The notes beneath the pieces are model-generated. The model was not told where the DNA came from and did no database searches. It was given only the letters and a program-made list of their open reading frames with translations. The translations under genes were made by a program, and so were the position numbers. Positions 1 through 12,097 of a stretch of DNA of 64,000 nt are shown here, piece after piece (the first letter of the stretch is position 1; every line of letters starts with the position of its first letter). Origin of the DNA: Neurospora tetraspora (taxonomy: Eukaryota; Ascomycota; Sordariomycetes; Sordariales; Sordariaceae); assembly GCF_033439725.1 (NCBI RefSeq), contig NW_026944383.1, positions 4,092,001 to 4,156,000 of the forward strand, written 5' to 3'.

Positions 1-3000
1 ATTCTCAACCATCCACCAGAACTGGGTAAGGAGAGGAAAGGAAGCAAAAAGAAAACAGAAAGGGAGAAGAGGATACTCGAGAAAAAAAACGAAGGCGGTC
101 GGCTACTTAGATACTTCTCGACTATCTAGATAGACACCTCTCTCAAGAGGGAGGGCGTGTGGTTGAAAAAGTTGCCGAAAGCGCGAATCCTCCAATTGAC
201 GCTTTGATTGGCCCAATCCTTTATCAATAATACAGGCGATCCACTCAGACCAGTTGTCTGCTTGTGTAAGCCAGCAAAGACAGCCAACGACAACACAAGC
301 GCTGACCCAAACAAAACTAAGGTAGGAACAAACTTAGAACCCCTACTTTTGCACTTTCATCAGAAAAGCGTTGGCTGGTGTCCTGTCAGCACAAGGGTAT
401 TCGAATTATCGAGACATACCCGTCCGTTCTGGATGCAACGAACCCCGCAGTGTATTGGGTGCAAGACAATCGTGCAACGGCAGCCAGCAGCATGGGTTCA
501 TCCGTCATCGTTCGGGTGGGAGACAGAAAAGAAATTGTTGTCTTGACTCACATGGCGAACATGTCGAGAACCTGGGCTGAAGGGGAGGTGTGAGATAACG
601 GACGACCGCTCACATTCTCATGCACTCCCATAGGCTGACAGCCGGGCCCTCTACTCCCACGCTGGGAATCCATGTAGTGATGTAGGTACACCGCATGCAT
701 CCATACTGCATACATATAGAGATGCTGCTACGCCGTACATCCCATCATGCCTCCAACGCAACGTTGACAGGAGGGCGGATTGCCCAGCCTGGTATAGACT
801 CGAACCTGACCTCTACCTAGAAAGGCAGGAGAAATATCCGATGTGACTCACTCAAGGCAGCAACGAAGCCTCCCCGGATTTTAGCTTGGATTTACTGTCC
901 GAGATGTGGAAAGAGCCCAGCGCAAGTGATATGCAGCCGTAGTTGTTGCTGTCGGAGCAAAAGACAGCCTCAACCACCGGAAAATGCTACGACGCTTGAT
1001 TTTCTTAGCAGGATCGGCTAGGTACGTACCGCTGCGATACGCCATTCTGCAACGATGCGGCGCAACTTGACATTCTGACTTTTGTCTTGGCGGATATCCG
1101 GCAACTCACCTCTCTATTGCCCAGGTTGTCCATAAGGACGGATACTCGTCAGGTCTACAAAATCGACCGTCTGACTAGCGGCGGGGTTAGTAGTTTGTGT
1201 AGACCTGACGAGTAGGCATAATCCACGGAAATAAACTTTTATGTGCAAGGGTTTTCGAAACCGTGAAGATACGAAGTTGACAATGCTGAATCCGACTAGA
1301 AGAGCTGTGCGACAGCGCCCGAGACGTCCATACGCATTTTGTTCGTATCAAAGACTGATGTGATATCCGTGTGTAAAGTGGCTTTCCCGTGGTGTTTTTC
1401 AAATTTCCCGCTTGCCTGAGCTTCGGAGTTCTGGGTGTCCGCACCTGACAACTGCCGCAGTTGTCGCGAATTTCTCGAATAGGCGCGGATGATATTGACT
1501 GCGCCAAAAGTCTTAATGGCCAACAACTCATCAGACCCCATTCGGCATCTGTGGAAACCAATGAAATAGCCGTCTCGGGTCCCTGAGCCGTGCGGCGAAG
1601 GAAAAGCAGAAAACCATTCCCGACGGCGTTCGTGAGATCCCTACGCATTGACTCCCAGTCGGCGCCAGCTTTGAGCTTGGCCAAGCTCCTTGTAATATGA
1701 TGTTTTGAGAATACCTATCTGTGGTGTTGAGGCAAAACAAGCCGAGACATCTGATTACCACAGCATCTTGAGGAAGCCATCAAGTCAGACAGCATGCGAG
1801 ATTGGTTTCGAAGTAAGACGATGATCCTGGCAAGATAGCCTCTTCAACCAAACAGATGAAAGTCAAGGCAGAGTCGATGACAGTCGGAAAGTTGGGGGAT
1901 ATGCTTGTGCATCAGCTCAAACCATGGAGCCATGTTGGCTCGAGATGTGAAAGCATAGATGCACTACAACGCTACGTAAGGGGAGGTGTGTGTGGGGGAC
2001 ATAGCTGAACGACCGAGCAGCCTCTCTGCATGAGGTGTAAGCATGGAGTAACATCCAACAAGGCGGCAAGGTGGTAAGCCGATGGATTGATAACCTCTTT
2101 GCTTCGCCGGTGACTCTTTCAACGTCTTCCCCTCACCATCGCCACCTTCTTATCCATTGTGGTTGCTGATGGGGGCTTTGTGGCTTGCTGTAAAGCACCA
2201 GCTTGGGTCGGTATGGTTGCACGGTCTTTTCCATCGATATTACTTCCTCTGGTTTCCTTTGGTGGATTTGCCTGAGAGTGTTTGCAAGAAATCGTCGAGA
2301 TGCCGATGAGATAACGGGCTGTCGCGGTGAGCCCAGCTCATCTAGATGGGAGACGAACTGGAACCTGTAAGCGGATCTCTTGCTCTTTCCAGAATTGGGT
2401 TATTCAGCTCATAACTTGCCCGTGGTTGTGCTCACTTGATTGATTGAACCCTGGAAGATCGAGATCTGGTGTGACTTTTAGGGGACAAGAAGGACTGAAC
2501 ACCCAGAACTCTGGTAGAAACTCAGTCGAGGTATCATCCGCTCAGGTCTTGCCTCCCGTTCATGACAGTGTCGCGGTTCGAGGTCAATGTCCCGGTGCCG
2601 GGAAGAAGCAATCTCCATTTAATTGGCTGGGCGTGGAAGAGGTTAGCCCTGAGGCTGTCGACAAGAGTGTTGTGTACAGCTGATTGAGGCATGCAGGAGC
2701 AGGTGTAGGAGCGGGCTGAACACGGTTCCAGGTTATTGTGGTTGAAAACTTGTCGATTTGTTCGACGCGATGACATGGACAGGGCAGATGACCGCCAGTG
2801 CACCTCTTTTCCCGCGAAGTGAAAGGGATCGTGCAAGGTGGGGCCATTGCTCGCTAGAACTTCAAGGCGAGTTGTCAATGCCGGCGTCAACTGTCGGGCA
2901 AGTGCAATGCAGCTGCTGCACTCAGGTCACAGACAAGGAAGGTTCATGGGGCTCCTTCACCTCTTCTCTTCCAGGAGGTGCTCCTCACCTTATTCGCCAA

Positions 3001-3825
3001 TTAATCACTTCGTAGTAACATCCCAACCTGAGTCTCTTGAACAAAGTGCTCTACTTTGTCCAACGTACTGTGAATGGCATCAATTCCGGACAACTCATTG
3101 CCCTTCATCAGGAGAAGTACCTGCCAAGATCGACTACCTCGACTACCCGACATGCACTAGCAATTTTAGCTTCCTCTTTGCCCAGTCCCGTCCCGCCAGG
3201 GCTTGTTTCTTACACTGCCTGCCTGACATCCAATCCAACCAATATCAACGCCCTGAGCTCGCTCCGCACAGGCCTCGTGGAACAACCTCAACGGGAGCTA
3301 TTCCACCCACCTCCGCCTACCTTACCACCCAAACCTCGAATTCTTTCTTGAAAAGAACTTGCTTATCCCGCATCCTTATGTCCTCTTGCGATTCCATTCA
3401 TCAGAATTACGGCAATTGATTTCTCCGACCCATTCAGTTGACCAAAGATCAATCGATTGAGTTGCCAGGCTCCTCACCCATCGGAAAATCGAAGCCTTCT
3501 GGTTGCTGTCCCCAGCTGCCTTTCAGCCGCCTCACCTGCAGCTGCTATACCTCCCTGCTAGACCTGCTATCCTCGAGCCCACAGCGCAGGGCACTTGCAC
3601 GGCTGCCGCACTTCACACGACACGCATTCCATCGCCGAGCCAACGAACGACGGGACAGAACCCCAGACCGATCAGAAAACCCCAGACCTTCCCCAGACAG
3701 TGGTGCCGTTGCCGATTGAAATAAATTCCACCTGACCCGGCAACACTTTGCGCCTTTCTCAACACCACTTTTCGTCCTTCACCTTATTTCAACCCGTCTC
3801 GTGCTCCAGCCGACTATATGCTACA
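1..3825. other. Gene-poor upstream region
   Basis: No convincing gene is visible on either strand. The open frames are short, overlap at random and resemble no family I recognise. A 17-bp inverted repeat lies at 1143-1214. From about 3480 to 3825 the plus strand becomes pyrimidine-rich with CAAC-type motifs, as expected for the promoter and 5' leader of the CAC2 gene that follows. Confidence 0.6.
1143..1214. repeat. 17-bp perfect inverted repeat
   Basis: The arm tactcgtcaggtctaca at 1143-1159 is the exact reverse complement of 1198-1214, with 38 nt between the arms. It could form a stem-loop or mark the edges of a small insertion. No coding sequence overlaps it convincingly. Confidence 0.85.
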
Positions 3826-6247
3826 ATGAAAGCCACTCCGTTAATCATCAACTGGCACCACGAAAACAACCCGTACCCCATCTACTCTGCCCATTTCGAA
3901 CCCGGAGGCAAGGGCCGCCTAGCTACCGCCGCCGGAGACAACAATGTTCGAGTATGCAATCTGCCCTGCCCCGCCCTCGCGTTCAGGTCTTTGGACCCAT
4001 ACTAATTGTTATGATTGCGACAGCTATGGAGAATAGAGGAGGATGGCGAGGATCGTAGGGTCGAGTACCTGGCAACCCTTTCCAAACATACACAAGCAGT
4101 CAACGTCGTTCGCTGGGCTCCCAAAGGTACGTTTCCTTTGCCCCCATGGCTCTCACTTTTACATGCCACCAGCTCTCCGGATCCCTTAGCTCGCCTCTTC
4201 GCGTACTAACAAGGCCTTCTTCAGGTGAACTCCTTGCCTCTGCTGGCGACGACGGCAATGTCATCTTGTGGGTTCCATCAGACACTCACCACGCGACGTT
4301 CGGAAACGAAGGCCTCGAAGACAAGGAAACATGGAGGACAAAGCACATGTGCCGGTCCCTGGGCACAGAGATCTATGATCTTGCCTGGTCCCCGGATGCT
4401 GCCTTTTTCATCATTGGCAGCATGGACAACGTTGCGCGCATCTACAACGCTTCGACGGGTACCCTCGTGCGCCAGATCGCCGAACATAGCCATTACGTCC
4501 AGGGCGTTACATGGGATCCTCTGAACGAGTACATCGCAACACAATCTTCCGATCGATCGGTACATATCTACTCGCTCAGGACAAAGGATGGCCAGTATAC
4601 CCTCGCCAACAACCACGACGACAAGCCACCAAAGATTGCCAGCCACGCCAAAACAGATCTCCCTCCTCGCAGGATATCCTCTCACAGCCCAGCTCCGCCA
4701 GAGTTCGGTAACCGGTCCGCTTTCACATCCCTGGATCCCAGTGCTGTTGCTGGATCCCCAAACCCTTCCATCCCAGGTACTCCCACCTCGATGGCCCTGC
4801 CTATGAACCCTCCCAGTGTCATCAGCCATAGCCGGAGATCGTCGTTCTCGTCCAGGCGATCAGTCTCGCCCGCACCGTCCATGCCTTTGCCAGCTGTTAT
4901 GCCTATCGAGGCTTCTCCCAAACCGCACTCTTCGAGCTACGGCCTGGGCATGAAGAATGCGAGCCTTTATGCCAATGAGACTCTAACTTCCTTTTTTCGG
5001 AGACTCACCTTCACACCTGACGGAAGTCTGCTCTTGACACCTGCTGGTCAGTATCAGACTCAGCATCAGGTGGATGGCGGGAAACCTTCGTACGAGGTCA
5101 TCAACACGGTCTACATATACACGCGAGGTGGCATCAACAAGCCACCCATTGCCCATTTACCCGGGCACAAGAAGCCGTCTGTCGCCGTCAGATGCTCCCC
5201 GATCATCTACACCCTGAGACAGTCACCGCCCGTCACCAAACACATCACCATTGATACTTCATCAGCCGAGGAGCCGATACCTTCACTTCCTGAACCACTA
5301 GCGAAGCCCTCAACAGCCCCGTCAGTGATGGAGCCACCACCTCCTCCAGTACCCACCGAAAGTTCGGCTTCAGGATCGACGGAGGCTCCCGTGCAGAGCC
5401 CTGGACCAAAGTCGGCGTTCGCGCTCCCGTATCGGATGGTCTACGCTGTAGCCACCCAAGACTCAGTGCTTCTGTACGACACCCAGCAACACACACCTAT
5501 CTGCGTTGTGAGCAACTTGCACTGCGCCACTTTTACGGACCTTACCTGGTAAGTTATTCCCTTTGCTTCCTCGAGCCTCTGTGAACTAACATACGTTACA
5601 GGTCGACTGATGGCTTGACGTTGCTGATATCTTCGTCGGATGGGTTCTGTTCCACCCTGTCATTCTTGCCTGGAGAGCTGGGTACACCGTATACTGGAGA
5701 AATTGGTCGACGACATTCAGTGTCCTCTGGAGGAGCCTCATCGAACCAGAACACGCCTCTTCCCAATCCCTCGGGGGTATTTGCGCCCCCGTCCCCGTTT
5801 CATAACGGTACCAACCATCGCCATAGGGACTCCGCGAGCTCCTTTACGGCGCCTTCACCACCTGCGGCTGCTTCGTTCGTCAATCCGCCACCTCCTTCAC
5901 CGGCACGATCCAACTCGACTAGTTCTGCCATTACTCAAGCTTCTACATCACAAGGCGGGGTTATGAGCAACCCACCGCTTATTTCTGGCCAAGTGCCAAG
6001 CATCGCTGCCACCAATTCGGGCAAGGTTACGGGTTTGCCCGTTGTGACCCCTCCCGAGACGCCGCAGAGTTCGAGCGGTGGTGCTGGTTCCACTAGCTTG
6101 AAGAGGGAGTCAAGCAATTCCCGCGAGGCGAATAACGCGGAGAATAGCCAGCAACCCAAACGGAGACGCATCGCGCCTACCTTGGTCAGCGGAGGAGCAT
6201 CGTCTACGGCCAACGGGTCCAGCAGCAGTGACGTGCCTAAGGCGTAG
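3826..6247 (+). CDS. cac-2: Chromatin assembly factor 1 subunit B (CAC2/p60), WD40 protein
   Basis: Exons 3826-3951, 4024-4126, 4225-5548 and 5602-6247 join in frame to 732 codons. The start KATPLIINWH and the WD repeats that follow (including the stretch from HTQAVNVVRWAPKG to ASAGDDGNVILW around residues 65-95, and a repeat pair to about residue 190) are typical of the p60/Cac2 subunit of CAF-1. CAF-1 deposits H3-H4 on newly replicated DNA. A Ser/Pro-rich insert (about residues 200-320) precedes further propeller blades. The C-terminal 200 residues are disordered and carry a basic PKRRR cluster near residue 704, a likely nuclear signal. Donors are GTATGC, GTACGT and GTAAGT; branch sites ACTAAT/CTAAC are visible. 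The ATG at 3826 is the first in the frame. HIR1-type WD proteins are the main alternative, but the N-terminus favours CAC2. Confidence 0.9.
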
Positions 6248-7271
6248 GTCGCCAGGCGTTTGTTGTCGCAAGGATCTAGCACAAACCGCGGATCTTTTCA
6301 CAAATAGGTATCTATGACATGTGCTGAGACAGGGCATGTCCTTCATGGCTAGGCGTTGGATGGAAGATAGAAAAGCATGCAAGAGGAGGAGAACGAAAAG
6401 GGGGGATGTCTTGAGGGCTTGAGATTTTCGGTCCTACTTCTTTGTCGTTTCGCTGCCCAGTGTGGGAGAATTTGCGCCTTGGGCTCTTGGTTCTCTTCAC
6501 ATTTCTTCATCTCGTTAAGGCAACAGCGGCCGGGTTAATTTGTTATTGCATCTACAGTGGTGTTGGGAGGGCTCATATTGGGTGAAGAATACAGAACGTT
6601 TAACTACGGAAGCTACAGTTTTGATGGTGGTTTGGATCCGTTTGGTGGTGGGTGCTATTTTGAGCAGACTGAGATGTCAGCTACTTTACGGTTTCTGGGG
6701 CTTCAACCATGCACAGATGAGCGGTATGGAGTCTTCTTGTTATCGTCATGCTAAAGAACCCAGGAGGTTGGTTGACTGGGCTACGACAGTAATATTATAC
6801 CTGGTATCCGTCTGCTTACAAGCCCGCCAACTGAGGAGGTCTCGGCTTGGGACGGCTTAAGCACATTCACCCACGTTGACGGTTACATGATAATTCACGA
6901 TATCAACTAAAACCAGCCATTTCTGAGGTCAAGGGATCATCTGACTTTTTCTATTATACTATCCTGAGGTAAGTACGATGCTCCCTGGTCTGCTTTCACC
7001 CCACTTTCGTAGTGAAACAATTCGGCAGGAGCTAGGATTCTGGGGAGCGGAAGGTACGCCGGAGGAACCTTGATGGACGGGGCCGGCTCAAGACTTCTTG
7101 GATAGGCCGGTGACCGGTAACCGAACGTACCACACGTGCGATCCCAAACGCGGGGAAGATTGACAAGAACAATGTCTGAATGGCCCTCTTTGTCCACGCT
7201 TAACCAAGAACGCCGATAGGGAGATAAAGCTTAGTCCAATTAAAGAAGTGTAACTACCTTACCCTGGACGC
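6248..7271. other. Intergenic, CAC2 3' flank
   Basis: No gene is visible. The first few hundred bases are presumably the CAC2 3' UTR. The rest has only short random open frames up to the transposon relic. Confidence 0.6.
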
Positions 7272-7478
7272 TACAGTATTGACCCCTGCAAGTGCATACA
7301 CCAGAAACTGCATATACACCAAAAGTTCCCTACTTAGTGCATACCCAGGCGCGGTCACAAATCCCTGTCTCCCACCAAAAGCCAGCTCCCCCTTCTGCAT
7401 ATACGCTAGTTAGTGCATAAGATTTGGCGGTCCCCCATAGTGTCCGAATTACATGCAGTTTCAGGGGACTTTACTGTA
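7272..7478. mobile_element. MITE-like Tc1/mariner-type element with TA duplication
   Basis: A 203-bp unit (7274-7476) begins CAGTATTGACCCCTGCAAG and, read on the other strand, ends CAGTAAAGTCCCCTGAAAC. The termini match at 19 of 24 positions as an inverted repeat. Each end is flanked by TA (7272-7273 and 7477-7478), the target duplication used by Tc1/mariner/pogo transposons. The interior has no coding capacity but holds five copies of TGCATA (starting at 7293, 7309, 7338, 7396, 7414), possibly subterminal transposase sites. It lies about 475 bp upstream of the amidase ATG. The ends have diverged, so it is probably an old non-autonomous copy. Confidence 0.7.
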
Positions 7479-7952
7479 CCTGTCTCGGATAGGTAGGACC
7501 TCGGGTCCCCTTGCAGCTTCCCATTTCTCACCAAGCACGGGCAGCTCCAAGTTACCCGCCATTGGCTTGGCTGTTATCACTTATACAACTAAGAGCAGTC
7601 AACCCCCGTGTGAGGGGGGAAGTGTTGGGCTTCCTTTTGTCACCTAACTTACACTTCACTTCTGTTACATGTAACCCGAATTATATGCACCGGCCTCATT
7701 TCGTCTCACTTCTTCGTCAGGAACGGTGTCGTAGTACCTTGAATCGAGTCTGAATAGCTTCGAACGATCTCTACCTCCCATATATCAATCCGCGCGTCTT
7801 CAAGTCGACCTCGCCCAAGAGACAAATTAACACCGGCAACGTCCACCGCACCGATACACACAAAGATCGTTGGGCATTGACTTGAATTTTTCTGGAAGAG
7901 CCTGTGTATACTCACGGAAGCTCAGTGAGCAGCGAGAAATCACGTTGACACG
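7479..7952. other. Amidase promoter and 5' leader
   Basis: No coding sequence is visible. The segment separates the inverted-repeat element from the amidase ATG and presumably holds the promoter. Confidence 0.5.
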
Positions 7953-9860
7953 ATGAGTTTCCTTTCGGATTACCTCCGCCACAAGCGGGACTGGTGAGTA
8001 GTATCCATCCTAACTAACCACCCTCAGAAGAAGCCTTGCCCCTCTTTAGTTGTCTGAAGTCAAAGTGGATGTAGTACTTTTTGCTAACCTCAGACAACTC
8101 TAAACAGTCAATCCAAGCGAGCTGAGCGTCAAGAGCGCATCTCGACGCTCGACCCGGAATACCACACGGCGTTGTCCGACAAAGACCTTGACACCATCAA
8201 CAAGCCCATCGTCGATCTCGTGTCCGGCATCCAGTCCAATGCCATCTCGCCACTCTCCGTCCTCCGAACCTACGGCAAGGTTGCCGTCAGAGCCCACTTC
8301 AAGACCAACTGCCTGACCGAGATCCTGATCTCCGCCGCCGAGGACTCCCTCAAAAACTCCAAAGATATCAACCTCCAGGGTTCCCTGGCCGGAATCCCCG
8401 TCAGCCTGAAGGACACCATCATCGTAGGCGGCTTCGACACGACGGTCGGGTACTCCTCCTTCGTCGGGAACAAGGCCGACAACCCGCGAGATGGGCCGAT
8501 GGTGCGTCTCCTCAAAAACGCCGGCGCCGTCCCTTACGTCAAGACCAACCTGCCCATCTCCCTGCTGAGCTACGAGAGCACCAACGACGTGTGGGGCCGC
8601 TGCACGAACCCGTACAACAAGGCGTACTCGCCCGGCGGCTCGACGGGCGGCGAGTCGGCGCTCCTGGCTTGTGGCGGACGCATCGGCATCGGTAGCGACG
8701 TGGCGGGCAGCGTCAGGGCGCCGGCCCACTTCAGCGGGTGTTATTCCCTGAGGTGCGCGACAGGGCGCTGGCCCAAGGCGGGCATCCTGACCAGCATGCC
8801 CGGCCAGGAAGGCGTGCCTAGTGTTTACTCGCCTATGGCGAGGACGCTGGATGATTTGAGCTACTTTACTAGGGCGGTCATTGGGATGAAGCCGTGGAAG
8901 TATGATCACTCTGTTCACCCGCTTGCGTGGAGGGATGAAGTGGTGGAGGAGTTTGGGGATAATGGGAGGAAACTGAGGGTAGGCGTGTTGCGGACCGATA
9001 GGGTGGTTGATCCAAGTCCGGCGTGCAAGCGGGCGCTGGAGACGGTGGAGGAGGCGTTGAGGAGGGAAGGGCATGAGATTGTGGAGATGGATGATGCGCC
9101 GGATATGTTTGAGGCGTTGAGGATGGGGGCGTTGTTGCTGAACGCGGATGGTGGGTGGTGGTTTAATTCGTACAGGAGGTTCGGGGAGTGGTTGGATACT
9201 GGAGCCAGCTTGTTGTCGTTTGGCAAGTGGCCGAGCATCGTCCGGTATCTGTCGTACCTGTGGGTAAGGTACCTTCGGAGGGATACCCTTTGGGCAGAGC
9301 TGGTGAAGCAGACGAGGCCTATCTCGGCAGCGGAAAACTGGGGTGAGGTCAAGAAGAGAGAGGCCTACAGGGCCGAGTGGTTCGAGTACTGGAACAGGAA
9401 GCAGTTCGATGTGCTTATTTCACCGCCGAATGCGCTGCCTGCCATTCCGCACGATGCCTCGAAGGATACCTTCAGCAATTGCGGATATTGCTTTCTTTTC
9501 AACTTGGTTAGTTCTTCCACAGTGTCTTTCCTTCCGAAGCAAAGAGCCTCACTGACATAAATCCACTCTCCTCAACAGCTCGACTACACAGCCGGCGTCG
9601 TCCCCGTCACGCATGTCGATAGCGCCCTCGACAAGCTCCCAAGCACCTTCAATCACAGGAAGCTGAACGGTGTCGCGGCCAGAGCTTACAAATACTATGA
9701 CGCCGAACGCATGCACGGTCTTCCCGTCGGTGTGCAGGTCATTGGCCGCCGGTTGGAAGAAGAGAAGGTCCTGGCGGTAATGAAGAGAGTTGAGGATGCG
9801 CTTGGGGAAGACAAGTACAAGCTGTTTGACCCAAAGCTGTTGGACAACGTGGTGGATTAG
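7953..9860 (+). CDS. Amidase-signature family hydrolase
   Basis: Exons 7953-7993, 8108-9506 and 9579-9860 give 573 residues. The family (FAAH, fungal acetamidases, Glu-tRNA amidotransferase A) hydrolyses carboxamides with a Ser-cisSer-Lys triad. All three can be placed: Lys115 in VSLKDT, Ser192 in GGSTGGES, and Ser215 in SDVAGSVRAP. The spacing (77 and 23 residues) is close to that of FAAH. Two signature positions differ from the commonest form: GGSS is GGST, and the nucleophile loop DIGGS is DVAGS. No signal peptide is obvious. The first exon is only 41 nt and its junction completes a Cys codon. The physiological amide substrate cannot be read from the sequence. The last codons (DNVVD, then TAG) are followed in the same frame by a further open stretch, listed separately. 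Confidence 0.9.
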
Positions 9861-9878
9861 GAAGCCTGCAAAAGAAAC

Positions 9879-10034
9879 ATGTTGATCAGGCGATCCGGCT
9901 TGACTGAACTGGACGAAGTGATAGCTGAACTGCAATCTATGGAAGATCGGTTGGCCGAGACCCGAAAGACTGTTGACGCAAAGATGGACGATATGATGTC
10001 CTACACTGATCAGCTTGTGCACAAACGGAGTTAG
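9879..10034 (+). CDS. Possible small coiled-coil ORF just after the amidase
   Basis: A 51-codon frame starts at an ATG 18 nt after the amidase TAG and is in the same phase, with no stop between them. The predicted peptide is dominated by a charged heptad-like run (LDEVIAELQSMEDRLAETRK and onward to SYTDQLVHKRS). It looks more like protein than noise but resembles no family I can name. It could be a former C-terminus of the amidase cut off by a stop codon, a separate micro-protein, a stop-readthrough extension, or chance in the 3' UTR. The TAG GAA context is not a known strong readthrough signal. Confidence 0.25.
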   Translation: MLIRRSGLTELDEVIAELQSMEDRLAETRKTVDAKMDDMMSYTDQLVHKRS

Positions 10035-10540
10035 CTATGACATAGTCAGCGCGTGTACATATACATATAAGAGCGTTGGAGGTGATGGGGGGTTGGGGGG
10101 GGACTTTTAGGATTGGACACAAGCAAGAGTTTCCAACTTGACCGACTAGCGTAAACTGTCAGAAATTTCAACAGATACGGACTTCCATCCAACCTCATGG
10201 CTTTCACCGGTATATGGGAGATTCATCTTCGATTTGACCTTCTACTTTGAGGCGAGGGAACGTTTCTTCCATGCAGTTTCCCACCTGCAGCCTACCTCCA
10301 TTCGTAGAGAGATGTGAGGGCAGTCGCCGACATCGGACTCCTTTCCCCCAGTCTTGCTGCCTCTCTCATCCAATCTTGGCCTATGGCAGTAATCTTTCCC
10401 AAGCAGAAGTGTGTGGTGTTGAGATGATACGAGACCAAGTGGTCGGGTATAAAGCTCTGGCCGTTTCCACTTGATCTTTTCGGCTTTCCCCCTTCCCGTT
10501 TCTTCCCTAAACCCACATCGACAACCACCATCACTTGACA
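10035..10540. other. Intergenic between amidase and methyltransferase
   Basis: No gene is seen. A short TA-repeat tract (catatacatataa near 10060) and a G run (ggggggttggggggggac near 10085) lie in the amidase 3' flank. A CT-rich stretch near 10480-10510 precedes the methyltransferase. Confidence 0.5.
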
Positions 10541-11639
10541 ATGGCATCCCAGCAGAACAAGGACAACTGGTCCTCAGAGGTAATGGGCTAGTCACTGGAC
10601 AACCACAGACCTTTCCTCTTTACTATTTCTGTTTTGATGGGGATAGATGACTGATCAAACGAGAAACGAACAGGCATATCAATCCGCAGCCTCCTTCGTC
10701 CCCAAGCTGGCAACAAAGATTGTCCAATGGCTTGATCCCCAGAAAGACGATGTGATTCTTGACATTGGTTGTGGTGGTGAGTTTTTTTCCTCCGCCCAAA
10801 AAAGGACACTTTCGAACAAGGCGTCACTGACAAACTGGAAATTTTCTCTCTCACAGACGGCGTCCTCGATTTTGAGATTGCCCAAGTCTTTGAGGGAGGC
10901 AGAGGCCGCTTGCACGGCGTAGACAGCTCCAAAGCCATGATTGAAGCTGCCCAAAAGAAGGCGGCGGATGATGCGCATTTGAAGGCTACTTGCACCTTTG
11001 AGGGTAAGTGAAGTGATTGTACCTGCCTGCCGGCATCAAAGCATGTCAAAATCACTGGTTCTTAGGCTGACATTGTGTACAGTCCTCGACGCAACCGCCC
11101 TCATCAGCAAAACCCACCTCCACTACGTCCGCTTCAACAAAGCCTTCTCCAACGCCGCCCTCCACTGGATCCTGCGTCCCGAAGACAAGCGACAAGTCTT
11201 CTTTCAGGGCGTCCGCAACGTGCTTGCCCCGGGGGGTGTCTTCGCCTTTGAGATGGGCGGACTGGGCAATGTCTCGGAGATCCGGGCCACGCTTTTGGCT
11301 GCTGTGGGAAGGCGAGTCGGTCTGAAGCGCGCGCAGGAGGTCGACCCCTGGTTTTTTCCCGACGAGGAGTGGATTAAACAAATGATGGAGGAGACGGTCG
11401 GCGGGTGGAAGGTGGAAAAAGTAGAGAGGGAGTGGCGGCCTACGAACGCGGATGTTGGTGGGGTTGAGGGATGGGTGAGATTGATGGGTGCTCAGTTCTT
11501 GCAGGCATTGGGGAGCGAGGAGGAGAGGGAGGAGGTGGTCAGGGAGGTGGTGGATGTGCTGGAGATTGTTTGTGCTAAGCCGGGGGGTGGGCATATGTAT
11601 AGTTATGTAAGGTTGAGGGTGCTGGCTAGGAAGTTGTGA
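10541..11639 (+). CDS. Class I SAM-dependent methyltransferase
   Basis: Exons 10541-10579, 10674-10776, 10857-11003 and 11083-11639 join to 281 residues. Motif I, the SAM-binding glycine loop, is the segment DVILDIGCGDGVLD near residues 39-52 and is rebuilt across an intron. It is followed by an acidic residue ending strand 2 (LHGVDSSKAMIEAA) and a motif-IV-like region (FNKAFSNAALHWIL), then the post-motif VLAPGGVFAFEMGG. This order is typical of small-molecule methyltransferases of the trans-aconitate/UbiE type. The substrate is not evident. No targeting signal is seen. All four junctions preserve the frame and every donor is GTAATG, GTGAGT or GTAAGT. Confidence 0.85.
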
Positions 11640-12097
11640 GGCCAGATCTTGGGGCTATTCAGATATTAGTATCAGAGCTGGAGGCATGTTGAAGCTTCTC
11701 TTGCGAGATGTTGATGTGGTGATGGGCAAAGAAAACAACCAGGTCTAGGCTAGACGGATAGGTCATCTTCAAATTTGATATTCTTAAAGACTTATGCTTT
11801 CTCAGCGTGTCACGGGAATGACGTTGGTGGTGGAGAGTCGCCGGGGTAAAGGCTGGGGTACCTTGAGCTCAGGGCGCATTAGCTCCGCTTGATAAGGTGC
11901 GCAAGGGTCCGATAAAAGCGATAAAAGAAACCTTCTCCCCGTCATTATTGGAACACTGTGAAGTCCGGCGCGATTCACGTATTGCGACCCCCAGTAATTC
12001 TGCCGACTCATCACCCCGCGTTTCCTGTTCACTGAGCTGCCGAAGATCACACTATCACCACTTCACAAGACCCTGAGAAATACACAATCAAAACAAC
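11640..12097. other. Intergenic, methyltransferase to DUF1776 gene
   Basis: No gene is seen. The segment carries the methyltransferase 3' flank and the DUF1776 promoter. Confidence 0.5.

Noticed and set aside
1187-1684. 165-codon minus-strand frame
   Set aside because: Composition and lack of motifs suggest chance; it ends inside the inverted repeat region.
8100-9074. 324-codon antisense frame over the amidase
   Set aside because: Same codon-bias artefact; no recognisable domain.
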